Of a DNA stretch of 64,000 bases, positions 55,264-64,000 are shown in pieces (the stretch's first letter is position 1; each line of letters starts with the position of its first letter). Source of the DNA: Flavobacteriales bacterium (GTDB lineage Bacteria > Bacteroidota > Bacteroidia > Flavobacteriales_F > PHOS-HE28); the NCBI GenBank assembly GCA_016715995.1, contig JADJXF010000018.1, forward strand, positions 91,625 to 155,624. Direction: 5' to 3'. Position numbers and translations under genes: made by a program. The notes below the pieces were generated by a model. That model did not search any database, was not told the origin of the DNA, and worked only from the letters and a program-made list of their open reading frames with translations.

Positions 55264-55496
55264 CGTGCGACCGGCATAGCGCCGACAAAGCCAGCGGTGC
55301 CCGCAATGGGATTGTGCAATGGCCCTTGTAGCGCAATGCCCATCCGCAGCTTGGCCACTGGGCGCGGATTCCCTTCGGCGCGGCACCGCTGACATGCCCG
55401 TCTCATGAATAGTCCCGACCTTCAGGCATCCAAATCCGGAAGGGGCGTCTGCCGAGTGGCAGGGTGCCCGCCCTGTCACCACCGGACCAGGACCAT

Positions 55497-57716
55497 ATGA
55501 CGCGAACCCTACGCGCGCTTTTTGTCTTTCAAGCTTTTGTGATCACCGCAGCTGCGCAGGCGCTTACGGTCACCTTCAGCACGCATCATGAGTACTGCGG
55601 CAACTCGAACGGCTATGTTCTCGCCCAGCCAAGTGGTGGTGTTCCTCCCTACACGTACCTCTGGGACAATCTGATCACGGAGCAATACTTGAACAATGTA
55701 TCAGCGGGTACATACAGTGTTACAGTAACGGACTTCGTGGGAACCCAGGTGACAGAGCCGGTGACCGTGCTGGCCTATTCGTCGTTCCCATATACCGATC
55801 TGGGGGGAGCGCGCGCCTATTGCTATGCACTGAACAACGAGTACTGCCATTCGGTGTTCAGTACCACAGCGTTGACCGAGATCAACCTGTCGGTGAATTT
55901 CGCGCTACCGATCCAGACCATCGGGTACTGGAGCGAGGTGATCGGTGGTCCGCCGAACGGTGAGATCCTGTTGAATCATGATGGCGTCCCTGGAGGCACG
56001 CTCGAGGTGGATTACCAGGATGCCACTGGATGTCCCGGGACCGCGTTGCTCCATGTGGGCTACCCGGTGCAATGGCCGGTGATGTCTGTTTTGGATGTGC
56101 AAGGTGCGTGCGCCTCATCGGCGACAGGAAGCATACAGGTGGCATTCACTGCGGAGGGCAACGACCAGGTGGTGGATCTCCGCTTGAAACGCAATGGAAC
56201 GACGTTGAACTACGATTATCTCGGTTACACACCCTTGGTGAAGTCGTTCACGGGACTTCTTCCCGGTGACTATTGGGTGGTGCTGAAGATCTTTGGGCTT
56301 GGAAGCGGTTCACTCAGTCAGGCGATGGACGCGTGCGGCGATTCCATGATGGTGACGGTGCCCGACCTCGGCGCAGCCTGCGGCAATGTGAATGGCACCA
56401 TATACATGGATTACAACGAGGATTGTGTGATGGGAGGTACGGGGAGTGAGACACGCATTCCCGGTGCGCTGCTGGAATTCAGTCCTGGCCCTTACTACAC
56501 CACGGCTAATAGTGGTGGAGGATACAGCATCAACCTGCCTAGCGGCACTTATGCCATGCAGCAGATCGCGGCCGACATCGCGCAGCATTGTCCCGCCCCA
56601 CCGGCACCGGTGAACGTCAGCGGTGTGCAAACCATCAACGTGGCTGATACCGCGTTGGTGCCGCTGGATGCGCAGGTGATGATCGCCAGTGGCGCTGCTC
56701 GACCCGGCTTCGTGTTGCAATACTCCATCCAACAGAGCAACCTCACGCCGGCCACCACAGGTGCCACGAGCACGGTGTTCACATTCGATCCTGCCTTCAC
56801 CTACATCTCGGCCAACCCGGCGCCATCCCTCGTTAGTGGTACTACGGTCACCTGGAACCAAGGAGCCTTGGGTGCCTTCGGGCAACGTTCCATCCACGTG
56901 CAATTGCAGGTCCCGCCCGATTTGGGCTTGATCGGCAACGTGATCGGTGCATCCGTTTCGCTCAGCACCGCGAACACGGATGCGGTGGTTGCGAACAACA
57001 GTGCAAGCACGAGCGTGACCGTTACCGCCAGCTTCGATCCGAACGATAAGACGGCACTGACCAGCTCGCAGTGGAGCAACGACCTCTACTACATTGATGT
57101 GGACAACTGGATCGACTACACGATCCGATTCCAGAACACAGGTACTGATACGGCCTTCAACGTGATCATCACCGACACGTTGCCGACCACGCTCGATCCG
57201 GCGACGATCCAATGGGGCGCGGCTTCGCACAGTTGCATGCGCAGTTTGATCGGGCAGGGCATCGTGAAGTTCATTTTCCCCAATATCCTGTTGCCGGATA
57301 GCAATGTGAACGAACCGGCCTCGCATGGCTTCGTTGCGTTCCGCATCCAGCCGAAGCTGCCGTTGATTCCTGCAACGGAGATCGAGAACACCGCCAACAT
57401 CTTCTTCGATTACAACCCGCCGGTGATCACCGAGCCGAGCGTGCTGGTGGCAGAATTCAGCACGGGCATCGCCGAAACTGCAGTCAGGGATCTTACGCTC
57501 TCACCCGTTCCGGCAAGTGATGTGCTTCGCGTGAATTCGGTGGTAGGCTTATCATCACTGCGGGTCATCTCGGCGGATGGAAGGGAGGTGCTCGCGCAAT
57601 CGGCGCGCGGGACCAGTGCTGATGTCGATGCCTCCAGCTTGAAATCGGGTGCCTACGTGTTGATCGCCGAATTGCAGAACGGAACAGCTGCGCGCGAGCG
57701 TTTCGTCAAACATTGA
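55497..57716 (+). CDS. SprB-repeat/DUF7619-like T9SS surface protein, array copy 1
   Basis: A 739-residue protein with a signal peptide (MTRTLRALFVFQAFVITAAAQ). An SprB-type repeat near residues 40-80 (SGGVPPYTYLWDN, SAGTYSVTVTD) is followed by further beta domains. Near the C-terminus SFDPNDKTALTSSQWSNDLYYIDVDNWIDYTIRFQNTG starts the domain that seems to be DUF7619, and the T9SS tail (LTLSPVPASDVLRV) ends ARERFVKH. It probably forms a surface adhesin or gliding-related filament. It opens a tandem array; the next gene starts 4 bases after. Confidence 0.88.
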   Translation: MTRTLRALFVFQAFVITAAAQALTVTFSTHHEYCGNSNGYVLAQPSGGVPPYTYLWDNLITEQYLNNVSAGTYSVTVTDFVGTQVTEPVTVLAYSSFPYTDLGGARAYCYALNNEYCHSVFSTTALTEINLSVNFALPIQTIGYWSEVIGGPPNGEILLNHDGVPGGTLEVDYQDATGCPGTALLHVGYPVQWPVMSVLDVQGACASSATGSIQVAFTAEGNDQVVDLRLKRNGTTLNYDYLGYTPLVKSFTGLLPGDYWVVLKIFGLGSGSLSQAMDACGDSMMVTVPDLGAACGNVNGTIYMDYNEDCVMGGTGSETRIPGALLEFSPGPYYTTANSGGGYSINLPSGTYAMQQIAADIAQHCPAPPAPVNVSGVQTINVADTALVPLDAQVMIASGAARPGFVLQYSIQQSNLTPATTGATSTVFTFDPAFTYISANPAPSLVSGTTVTWNQGALGAFGQRSIHVQLQVPPDLGLIGNVIGASVSLSTANTDAVVANNSASTSVTVTASFDPNDKTALTSSQWSNDLYYIDVDNWIDYTIRFQNTGTDTAFNVIITDTLPTTLDPATIQWGAASHSCMRSLIGQGIVKFIFPNILLPDSNVNEPASHGFVAFRIQPKLPLIPATEIENTANIFFDYNPPVITEPSVLVAEFSTGIAETAVRDLTLSPVPASDVLRVNSVVGLSSLRVISADGREVLAQSARGTSADVDASSLKSGAYVLIAELQNGTAARERFVKH

Positions 57717-57720
57717 TTCC

Positions 57721-59895
57721 ATGAACAAACTGCTACTCCTATCCTGCGCTTTCGCTCCATTCACCGCGTCTGCGCTGAGCGTGGCCATTGAGGTGCTGCC
57801 CCCTACATGCAACTACGCGTCGGGTGGGGTGATGGCCTATCCGAGCGGAGGCACACCGCCCTACAGCTATCTGTGGGGCGGGGGAGAGACGACACAAGGC
57901 TTCGGCGGCCTGCTGCCGGGCACATATTCCGTTACGGTAACCGATGCCAATAGCGATCAGGCAACGGCACAAGTCGATCTGGTCTCCGAGCCTTATCAAC
58001 TCCAAGGCATCGTTGATCTGGTACCGTGGTGCTTCGCCCCGGGCAATGCGTTCAGTGATCCCGGCTACTCGGGCATGGCGAATGTGTGGACCGTGAACGG
58101 CATGGCCACCGGGACCAGCCCTGGCGGGTTGCCGGTCTTCTACCCGAACCCGTGGGACAACGTGTACACCTACACGATCGACGACGGCAATGGCTGCTCG
58201 GGGACCATCACCGGCATGAACGGGCCGCAGATCACCAGTTGGCCGGCGCTTACGATCACAGGGATCGATCCTTCGTGCGACAATGAGGACATCGGAGCGG
58301 TGCGCGTCCAGGCGGCTGCGGATCCAGCGAACAGCTCCGGTCCATATATCACCATCTTCAGTGTGACCGGGGCGCCGTTCGCTTGGCAGGCCTACGACCC
58401 CACCGACTCGGATCTGGATTGGGAGTTCGCGAACCTTCCGCCTGGTGACTACGGGATACACTGGTGGCTGGGCGCAACTGGCGAGAACCTCGATCCCGGC
58501 GAGTGCGGGTACGATACCCTCTTCGTTACGGTGCCCAACTTGGGAAGCACCTGCGGGAGTATTGGTGGAACGAGCTACTTCGATGTCGATGGCGATTGCA
58601 TGCTGGATCCGAACGAAACGGGCATACCGTACTCGCCGCTGCTGGTGCAACCGGGCAACGAGCTGGCAATCACGAACGCATCAGGTCAGTACAGCTTTCC
58701 CTTGCTCAACGGGAGCTACACCCTGGCGCAAACGGACCCCACGCTCGTGCCGATCTGCCCCTTGCCTCAGCCCATCAACTTCACGGTGAGTTCCGACCTG
58801 ACGACGATCGATCTTGCCAACGGCAGCACGCAACAGCTCGACCTTAGGGCTAGCATCGGCAGTGGTCTATTCCGGCCAGGCTTCACCACCAGTTACCACC
58901 TGTTCGCGCTCAATATGTCACCGCAACTGAGCGGCCCAGTCACGATCACCCTGGAGTTGGATGCTGCATTGGATTACATATCAAGTGATCCGGTGGCAGC
59001 AACTGTCACGGGCAATACGCTCACATGGGAACTGCCTGCTTTCAATAGCTACCAGATGTTCGAGGCGCAGATCGCCGTGCAGGTGCCAGTGGGAACTACA
59101 CTGGGCATGCAGCTGATCACCACTGCCTCCGTGAGCAACACCCTGCCCGATGCCAACCCGGTGAATGATACCAGTACGGCCGCCGATGTGGTGGTAGGCA
59201 GCTACGACCCAAACGACAAGCGCGCGCAGACCAGCACACGAGCAAGTGATGCGCTCTACTTCATCGATCAGGATGAGTGGATCGACTACACCATCCGCTT
59301 CCAGAACACCGGCACCTTCCCTGCGGAATTCGTGGTGATCACGGACACGGTCGCGCCCGAGTTGGACATGCTCACCTTCGAGCAAGGCGCGGCCTCGCAT
59401 TCGTTCGCTGTGTCGTTCAAGCCCGGCCGCGTGATCGAGTGGCGCTTCGATGACATTCAATTGCCGGACAGCACCAGCGATGAGCCGGGCAGTCATGGCT
59501 TGGTGAAGTTCCGCATGCGCCCGAACGGGCCGTTGGTGCCGGGCACGGTCATCGAGAACACCGCCAACATCTACTTCGACTTCAACGAGCCGGTGATCAC
59601 CGAGCCGAGCGTGCTGGTGGCGGAGTTCAGTACGGGGGTGTCGGAGTTGATGGAAGATCCCTTGGTGCTACGACCTAATCCCGCCAGTGATTTGCTTACG
59701 GTTATAATGGGAGGCCGTGGATCCGCGGGAGGTCAGTTGCGGATCATGGCCATGGATGGCCGTGCGGTGATGCAGAAAAGGGTGGTCGGCCCGAACATCG
59801 TGCTGGATGTCGCGCAACTCTCCTCCGGCCCCTACGTGCTCGAATACATAGAAGGATCGGGCCTACGGAAGGTCTCTCGTTTTGTGAAACAATAA
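57721..59895 (+). CDS. SprB-repeat/DUF7619-like T9SS surface protein, array copy 2
   Basis: A 724-residue paralogue of the preceding protein. The signal peptide is MNKLLLLSCAFAPFTASA, an SprB repeat (SGGTPPYSYLWGGGETTQGF) follows, and the C-terminal half has SYDPNDKRAQTSTRASDALYFIDQDEWIDYTIRFQ, then a T9SS tail ending VSRFVKQ. The N-terminal halves of copies 1 and 2 are much more different than the C-terminal ones. It starts 4 bases after copy 1 and ends 6 bases before copy 3. Confidence 0.88.
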   Translation: MNKLLLLSCAFAPFTASALSVAIEVLPPTCNYASGGVMAYPSGGTPPYSYLWGGGETTQGFGGLLPGTYSVTVTDANSDQATAQVDLVSEPYQLQGIVDLVPWCFAPGNAFSDPGYSGMANVWTVNGMATGTSPGGLPVFYPNPWDNVYTYTIDDGNGCSGTITGMNGPQITSWPALTITGIDPSCDNEDIGAVRVQAAADPANSSGPYITIFSVTGAPFAWQAYDPTDSDLDWEFANLPPGDYGIHWWLGATGENLDPGECGYDTLFVTVPNLGSTCGSIGGTSYFDVDGDCMLDPNETGIPYSPLLVQPGNELAITNASGQYSFPLLNGSYTLAQTDPTLVPICPLPQPINFTVSSDLTTIDLANGSTQQLDLRASIGSGLFRPGFTTSYHLFALNMSPQLSGPVTITLELDAALDYISSDPVAATVTGNTLTWELPAFNSYQMFEAQIAVQVPVGTTLGMQLITTASVSNTLPDANPVNDTSTAADVVVGSYDPNDKRAQTSTRASDALYFIDQDEWIDYTIRFQNTGTFPAEFVVITDTVAPELDMLTFEQGAASHSFAVSFKPGRVIEWRFDDIQLPDSTSDEPGSHGLVKFRMRPNGPLVPGTVIENTANIYFDFNEPVITEPSVLVAEFSTGVSELMEDPLVLRPNPASDLLTVIMGGRGSAGGQLRIMAMDGRAVMQKRVVGPNIVLDVAQLSSGPYVLEYIEGSGLRKVSRFVKQ

Positions 59896-59901
59896 CCTGC
59901 C

Positions 59902-62177
59902 ATGATGAACATGCTTTCCATGCGCCCCGCCTTGGCTGGCTTGCTGTTGTTGGGTACTGAAGCATCGCACGCACTCACGGCGAACCTTCAAGTGATCCAA
60001 ACGGACATCTGCGGGCAGTCCGTTGGCATGCTGGAGGCCAGCGCTTCGGGCGGAACGGAGCCGTACCAATACGATTGGTATCGCATCGTGGGTGGTACAC
60101 CCGAGGCTTATTGCCTGGATTGCGGTGTGAACATCCAAGGGTTGCCCGGCGACTTCGACTACAAGGTGGTGGTGACCGATGCCTTGGCAGCGATGGCTGA
60201 ACAGACCGTATACCTCAATGTTGACGCGATGTGGGGACCGGACTATTTGTGGGTGTTCCCATACGTGGCCGGTGAACTTCCCTATTTGAAGGTGTACGTC
60301 GGGGGTGGGGGGCAACTGGGACCTGGAAGCAACGTGCTGGTGGAAGTGACAGGAGCGGATCTGTTCGCGGAGCCGGAAGCTCAGTTCCAAGGGATCGGTA
60401 TTTGGTGGTTCCGACCCACTGCTCCTTCCGGGATGGTCACGATCACCTACACCTTCCCCGGTGGGCAATGCGTTGTTCAGGAGCCGTATAGCGTACCGCC
60501 GCCCATAGTGGTCCCGGACATGACCGTACTGGATGTGCAGGGCTCTTGTTCCAATGCGCCAACCGGTAGTGTGACCATAGTGCTCAACAACGGGGTAGGG
60601 CAAGGGTGGTTGCGGCCGTGGCTTGGTGGCGCCTACTGGCCTGCTGAAAGTCCAATGGTTCAGATCCTTGATGGAACGACGATCGTCACACTGGAGAATT
60701 TGTACCCTGGTGTGGATTCGTTCTTCGTGTCCGGCAACCTCCTTTTCGCGTCGCCCGGTGACCAAGGCTTTCCGTATGGTTGTTATGGTTCGGTCTCGTT
60801 CACCATCCCCAACCTTGGCCCCACCTGCGGCACTGTGCAGGGTCGGGTGTTCATGGATGACAACTGGATTGCTCCTGGCAAAGTACTGAAGCCGGTGTGC
60901 CGGATGTGGTGATCGAAGTGCAGCCCGGCCCGGTCTACACGAATACGAACAATAGCGGACAGTATGATGCGGGACTATTCAACGGCAATTACACCGCGGA
61001 ACTCCTGAGTGCTGTGGTCGAGGAACATTGCATCAATGCGCCGATCCCCTTCACCATCGCCGGGAACACGAGCACGGTGAACCTCGCTTCCATTTCGCTG
61101 GTGCCGTTGGATGCGCGCATCGCGCTCTCCAGCGGTCCTGCGCGACCCGGCTTCGAGTACCATCTTGGTCTCAGTGCCCGCAACTTGACACCGGCAGCCA
61201 GCGGTGCGGTCACCATTGCCATGGACTACGACCCCGCGTTGGGCTTCATCAGTGCCGAACCACCACCAAACACCGTTTCCGGGAACACGCTCACGTGGGA
61301 TCAGCCGCAGTTCACGCCGTTCCAACAGCGGTCCATCCAGGTGCGGTTCCAAGTCCCGCCTGATGTCGGCTTGATCGGCACCGACCTGATCACCACGGCA
61401 AGCGTCACCACGGTCAATGCGGATGCGGATCCCACGAACAACACGGCAACGATCCAACAGACCGTCACCGGCAGCTTCGACCCCAACGACAAGCTGGCCA
61501 CTACGAGCACGCGCCTGAGCGATGCGCTTTACTTCATCAATGAAGACCAGTGGATCGACTACACCATCCGCTTCCAGAACACCGGCACGGATACGGCCTT
61601 CCACGTGATAATCACCGATACACTGCCTGCAACCCTGGATCCAGCCACGCTCGAGATGGGTGCTGCGTCGCACGCATTTACATGGCAACTCAGGGATCAA
61701 GGCACCTTGAAGTTCCGGTTCTTCGACATACTCCTTCCGGACAGCAACGTGAACGAAGCGGCGAGCCATGGCTTCGTGTCCTTCCGGATTCGTCCGCGAC
61801 CTCCACTGTTTCCTGGCACCGTGATCGAGAACACCGCCAACATCTACTTCGACTACAACCCGCCGGTGATCACCGAGCCGAGCGTGCTTGTGGCGGAGTT
61901 CAGTACACATGTGGACGGAGCGGAACCATCGAGTGACCTCGTGCTGATGCCGAACCCGACTGCGGACCTGATCCCCATCGTTGGTCACGTCGGCCAATGG
62001 TCAGGTGCAATTTGGCGGATCGTCGCTGCAGATGGGCGGATTGTCCTCGCTGGTCGGGGCGCGGAAGGCCGCGCGACGATCGATGTGCGGGACCTTCCAT
62101 CCGCCCTGTACACACTCACACTTGTCGCTTCGGATGGAGTTCATTCCTCGCGATTCATTAAAACTGACCAGCCATGA
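59902..62177 (+). CDS. SprB-repeat/DUF7619-like T9SS surface protein, array copy 3, one frame break
   Basis: A third paralogue of about 758 residues. The signal peptide region is MMNMLSMRPALAGLLLLGTE and the first repeat contains SASGGTEPYQYDWYRI. One base is missing near 60873 in the sequence where copies 1 and 2 read YNEDC or VDGDC; after that the frame continues with DCSWQSTEAGVPDVVIEV to SSRFIKTDQP. The SFDPNDKLATTSTRLSDALYFINEDQWID block and T9SS tail are intact. It overlaps the fourth copy by 4 bases. Confidence 0.85.
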
Positions 62178-64000
62178 ACACAACTCTCCGCTTCGTCCCG
62201 GTGGCCTTTTGCTGGGACTCGTTTCTCCGGCCTCCGCATTCACGATCCAGGTGGATGTGATCCAGCATTCCATCTGCGGCAGACCTACCGGTGTGATCGG
62301 CGTAGTGCCCGATGGCGGCATTCCGCCCTACACCTACGAGTGGAGCAACTTCCAGCAGGAACAGGTGATCGGTGGTCTCACAGCAGGGTTCTATTCCGTC
62401 ACAGTCTTCGACTCCATGGGCGAATCGGCCAGCGGAGGTGGCACGATCCAGGACCTGAGCAGCTACCCTTCGGGTTTCCTGAATTCGTACCAGGTGCCCA
62501 TGTCCTATTGCGATGGCGAATCGCCGCGCGTGGCCATCTGGCATGGGGTAACGAACGGACAAAGCCCGCCGCCGGAGGATATCTACGGCCCGATGCCCTA
62601 CGCACCCAATGACCATCCGGACCTTGTGGATGTGGTCATATATCCAGCCGCGTGCGCACACTTACCAACGTGGATTAGTGACGGTTGCTGGTCTTTGATG
62701 CTGCACTGGACAAGGATTGGTAGTGAACTACACGGATGGCGATGGCTGTCCGGGCCAGGTGGATGTGTATTTGAAGCAGCCCATCGAATGGCCAGCCATC
62801 CAGTTGGTCGGGGTCGCCGGCACATGCTCCACGGCATCGGTTGGAACGGTGACCGTTTCGGTTGGTGCCCAGCCACCCCAGTTCAACCAGAACAGCGTCG
62901 TGGTGGCATGACCCGGCCACGGTGAACGACTTCGCCTCATGCCCGACCTATGGAGGGTTGCCAGGTTTTGTGGTCGAGCCGCCGGGGGCCGAATTCCCCA
63001 CCATGCAAACCATAAGTGGCCTGGCCGGTGGCGACTACTGGCTGGTGTGGACCACTGATCCGCTCAGCTTGCAATCGAACAACCCATCTGACTGGGAAGC
63101 GTGCAAGGATTCCTGATGTGTTCAATGTTCCGGTAAGTTACTACGGACTGCGGATCGAGCAGGACAGCTAATCTTCGTGGACTGTCCGGCGGTACCACGT
63201 TCACCGAATTGCATCCGGTGCTTGATCAGAGCTGCCCTGGAACGCTTACGGTAGCAACCACGGGGAACCAGACAAGGCATATCGGATGCGCGCCGCTGGG
63301 GTTCATGGATGTCGATGCCGGCATCGGCTCTGGCATTGCCCGGCCCGGTTTCCTGATACCGATCCATGTCTCCGTGGAGAACCGCTCCTGATCACAGGGC
63401 ACGTTCGCGTGACGTTTGAATGTGGATCACTGTTCAGAATGGTAAGCACGGAACCAAGCGGAAATGTCAAAACAACACCATCACTTGGACCGCTCCGGGG
63501 TTCGAGATGCGACAATGCCTTCGTTTCGAATTATGCACGCGCACGGGTGCAGGTCCCGCCGGAGTGGTGCTCATCAACACAGCGCGAGCCACGATGTTTC
63601 GGTGCCACAGCCATCAACACGGACGCCTGGAGACTACGGCCAACAACACGGCATCGATCGCCCAAGTGATCACCGGCAGCGTGGACCCGAACGACAAGAC
63701 CGCGCGAACCAACAACGGGAGCAGCACGGTCTGGACCATCGACGAGGATGAATGGATCGATTACCTGATCCGTTTCCAGAACACGGGGACGTTACCGCAC
63801 ATTCAACGTAATTGATGCGCCCACGCTCCCCAGCACGCTCGATCCGTCCACCATCGAATGGGATCTTGCATCGCATCCCCATCTGCGTTACTTGGAAGGC
63901 CAGGGCATTGTCCGGTTCGTGTTCCCGAACATCCTGCTGCCCGATAGCAACGTGAACGAGCCGCGCAGCCATGGCTTCGTCCTTTCCCTCCGTCCGCACC
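62174..64000 (+). CDS. SprB-repeat T9SS surface protein, array copy 4, many frame breaks, cut by window end
   Basis: Starting at the ATG at 62174, the frames together give the same order as copies 1-3: an SprB repeat (DGGIPPYTYEWSNFQQEQ), a second beta domain (YTDGDGCPGQVDVYLKQPIEWP), ISGLAGGDYWLVWTT, CGCDAP-type cysteine stretch replaced by RHIGCAPLGFMDVDAG, then SVDPNDKTARTNNGSSTVWTIDEDEWID. At least six to eight shifts occur in 1.8 kb, far more than elsewhere. The sequence may be a decaying gene or a poorly polished contig end. The T9SS tail lies outside the window. Confidence 0.7.

Noticed and set aside
53689..55482. Long minus-strand open frame antisense to the AbgT gene
   Set aside because: Composition is His/Arg/Glu-rich without any domain, and the plus-strand gene has clear transporter motifs.
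1..64000. tRNA, rRNA, CRISPR array or insertion sequence
   Set aside because: Nothing with a convincing cloverleaf, rRNA identity, direct-repeat array or transposase was found on inspection; a dedicated search was not possible.

Overview
This 64 kb window comes from a GC-rich member of the Bacteroidota, most likely the Flavobacteriales. The signs are many secreted proteins with a type IX secretion (T9SS) C-terminal sorting domain, a recurrent TAnnTT(T/C)G promoter element like the Bacteroidota -7 box, SprB-type repeat proteins and other Bacteroidota-typical families. No rRNA, tRNA or CRISPR array was found. At least thirteen otherwise good genes, including the housekeeping gene trmD, carry single-base frame breaks. 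That pattern fits a long-read assembly with leftover indel errors better than real gene decay.

Region 1 (1-28.5 kb) is ordinary chromosome: trmD, aroC, a histidine-degradation pair (hutI, a CAAX-type membrane protease, and a fused formiminotransferase-cyclodeaminase), a membrane patatin, a sugar kinase, a LuxR-type regulator, ribonuclease Z, a STAS protein, pyrR-pyrB, ribosomal protein S1, and several T9SS cargo proteins.

Region 2 (28.5-36.0 kb) is a defence-like island with lower-GC, foreign-looking sequence. It holds a wrecked HNH endonuclease gene, a small unknown protein, a DNA cytosine-5 methyltransferase with a long C-terminal extension, a GHKL (Hsp90/MORC-like) ATPase of about 890 residues, a DUF6339-like protein, a structured non-coding stretch, and a pentapeptide-repeat protein joined to a K+-channel-like pore. 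The methyltransferase, ATPase and DUF6339-like genes are packed 4 bases apart, so they are probably one functional unit. This is the best candidate for a poorly described system.

Region 3 (36.0-45.5 kb) is an insertion hot spot at the 3' end of icmF, the gene for a fused B12-dependent acyl-CoA mutase. The 3' end of icmF occurs three times in the same orientation (intact, about 475 bp, and about 107 bp), and each copy is followed within 22-72 bases by a different cargo: (i) glycosyltransferase, radical SAM/SPASM enzyme, nucleotidyltransferase-phosphatase fusion and WG-repeat protein; (ii) a DUF4160/DUF2442 pair; (iii) the pentapeptide-channel gene. icmF also carries two in-frame palindromic repeat insertions in its linkers.

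Region 4 (45.5-64 kb) returns to chromosome: an Ntn-hydrolase-like membrane protein, small secreted proteins, two T9SS proteins, a GIN-domain lipoprotein, a PagL-like lipid A deacylase, a Ppx/GppA phosphatase and an AbgT transporter. It ends with a tandem array of four related SprB-repeat/T9SS surface proteins whose C-terminal DNA is nearly identical between copies. The last copy is badly frameshifted and runs off the window.

Several genes (aroC, icmF, ppx, a T9SS gene, and probably hutI and trmD) have the promoter box only 4-6 bases before the start codon, which predicts leaderless transcripts.
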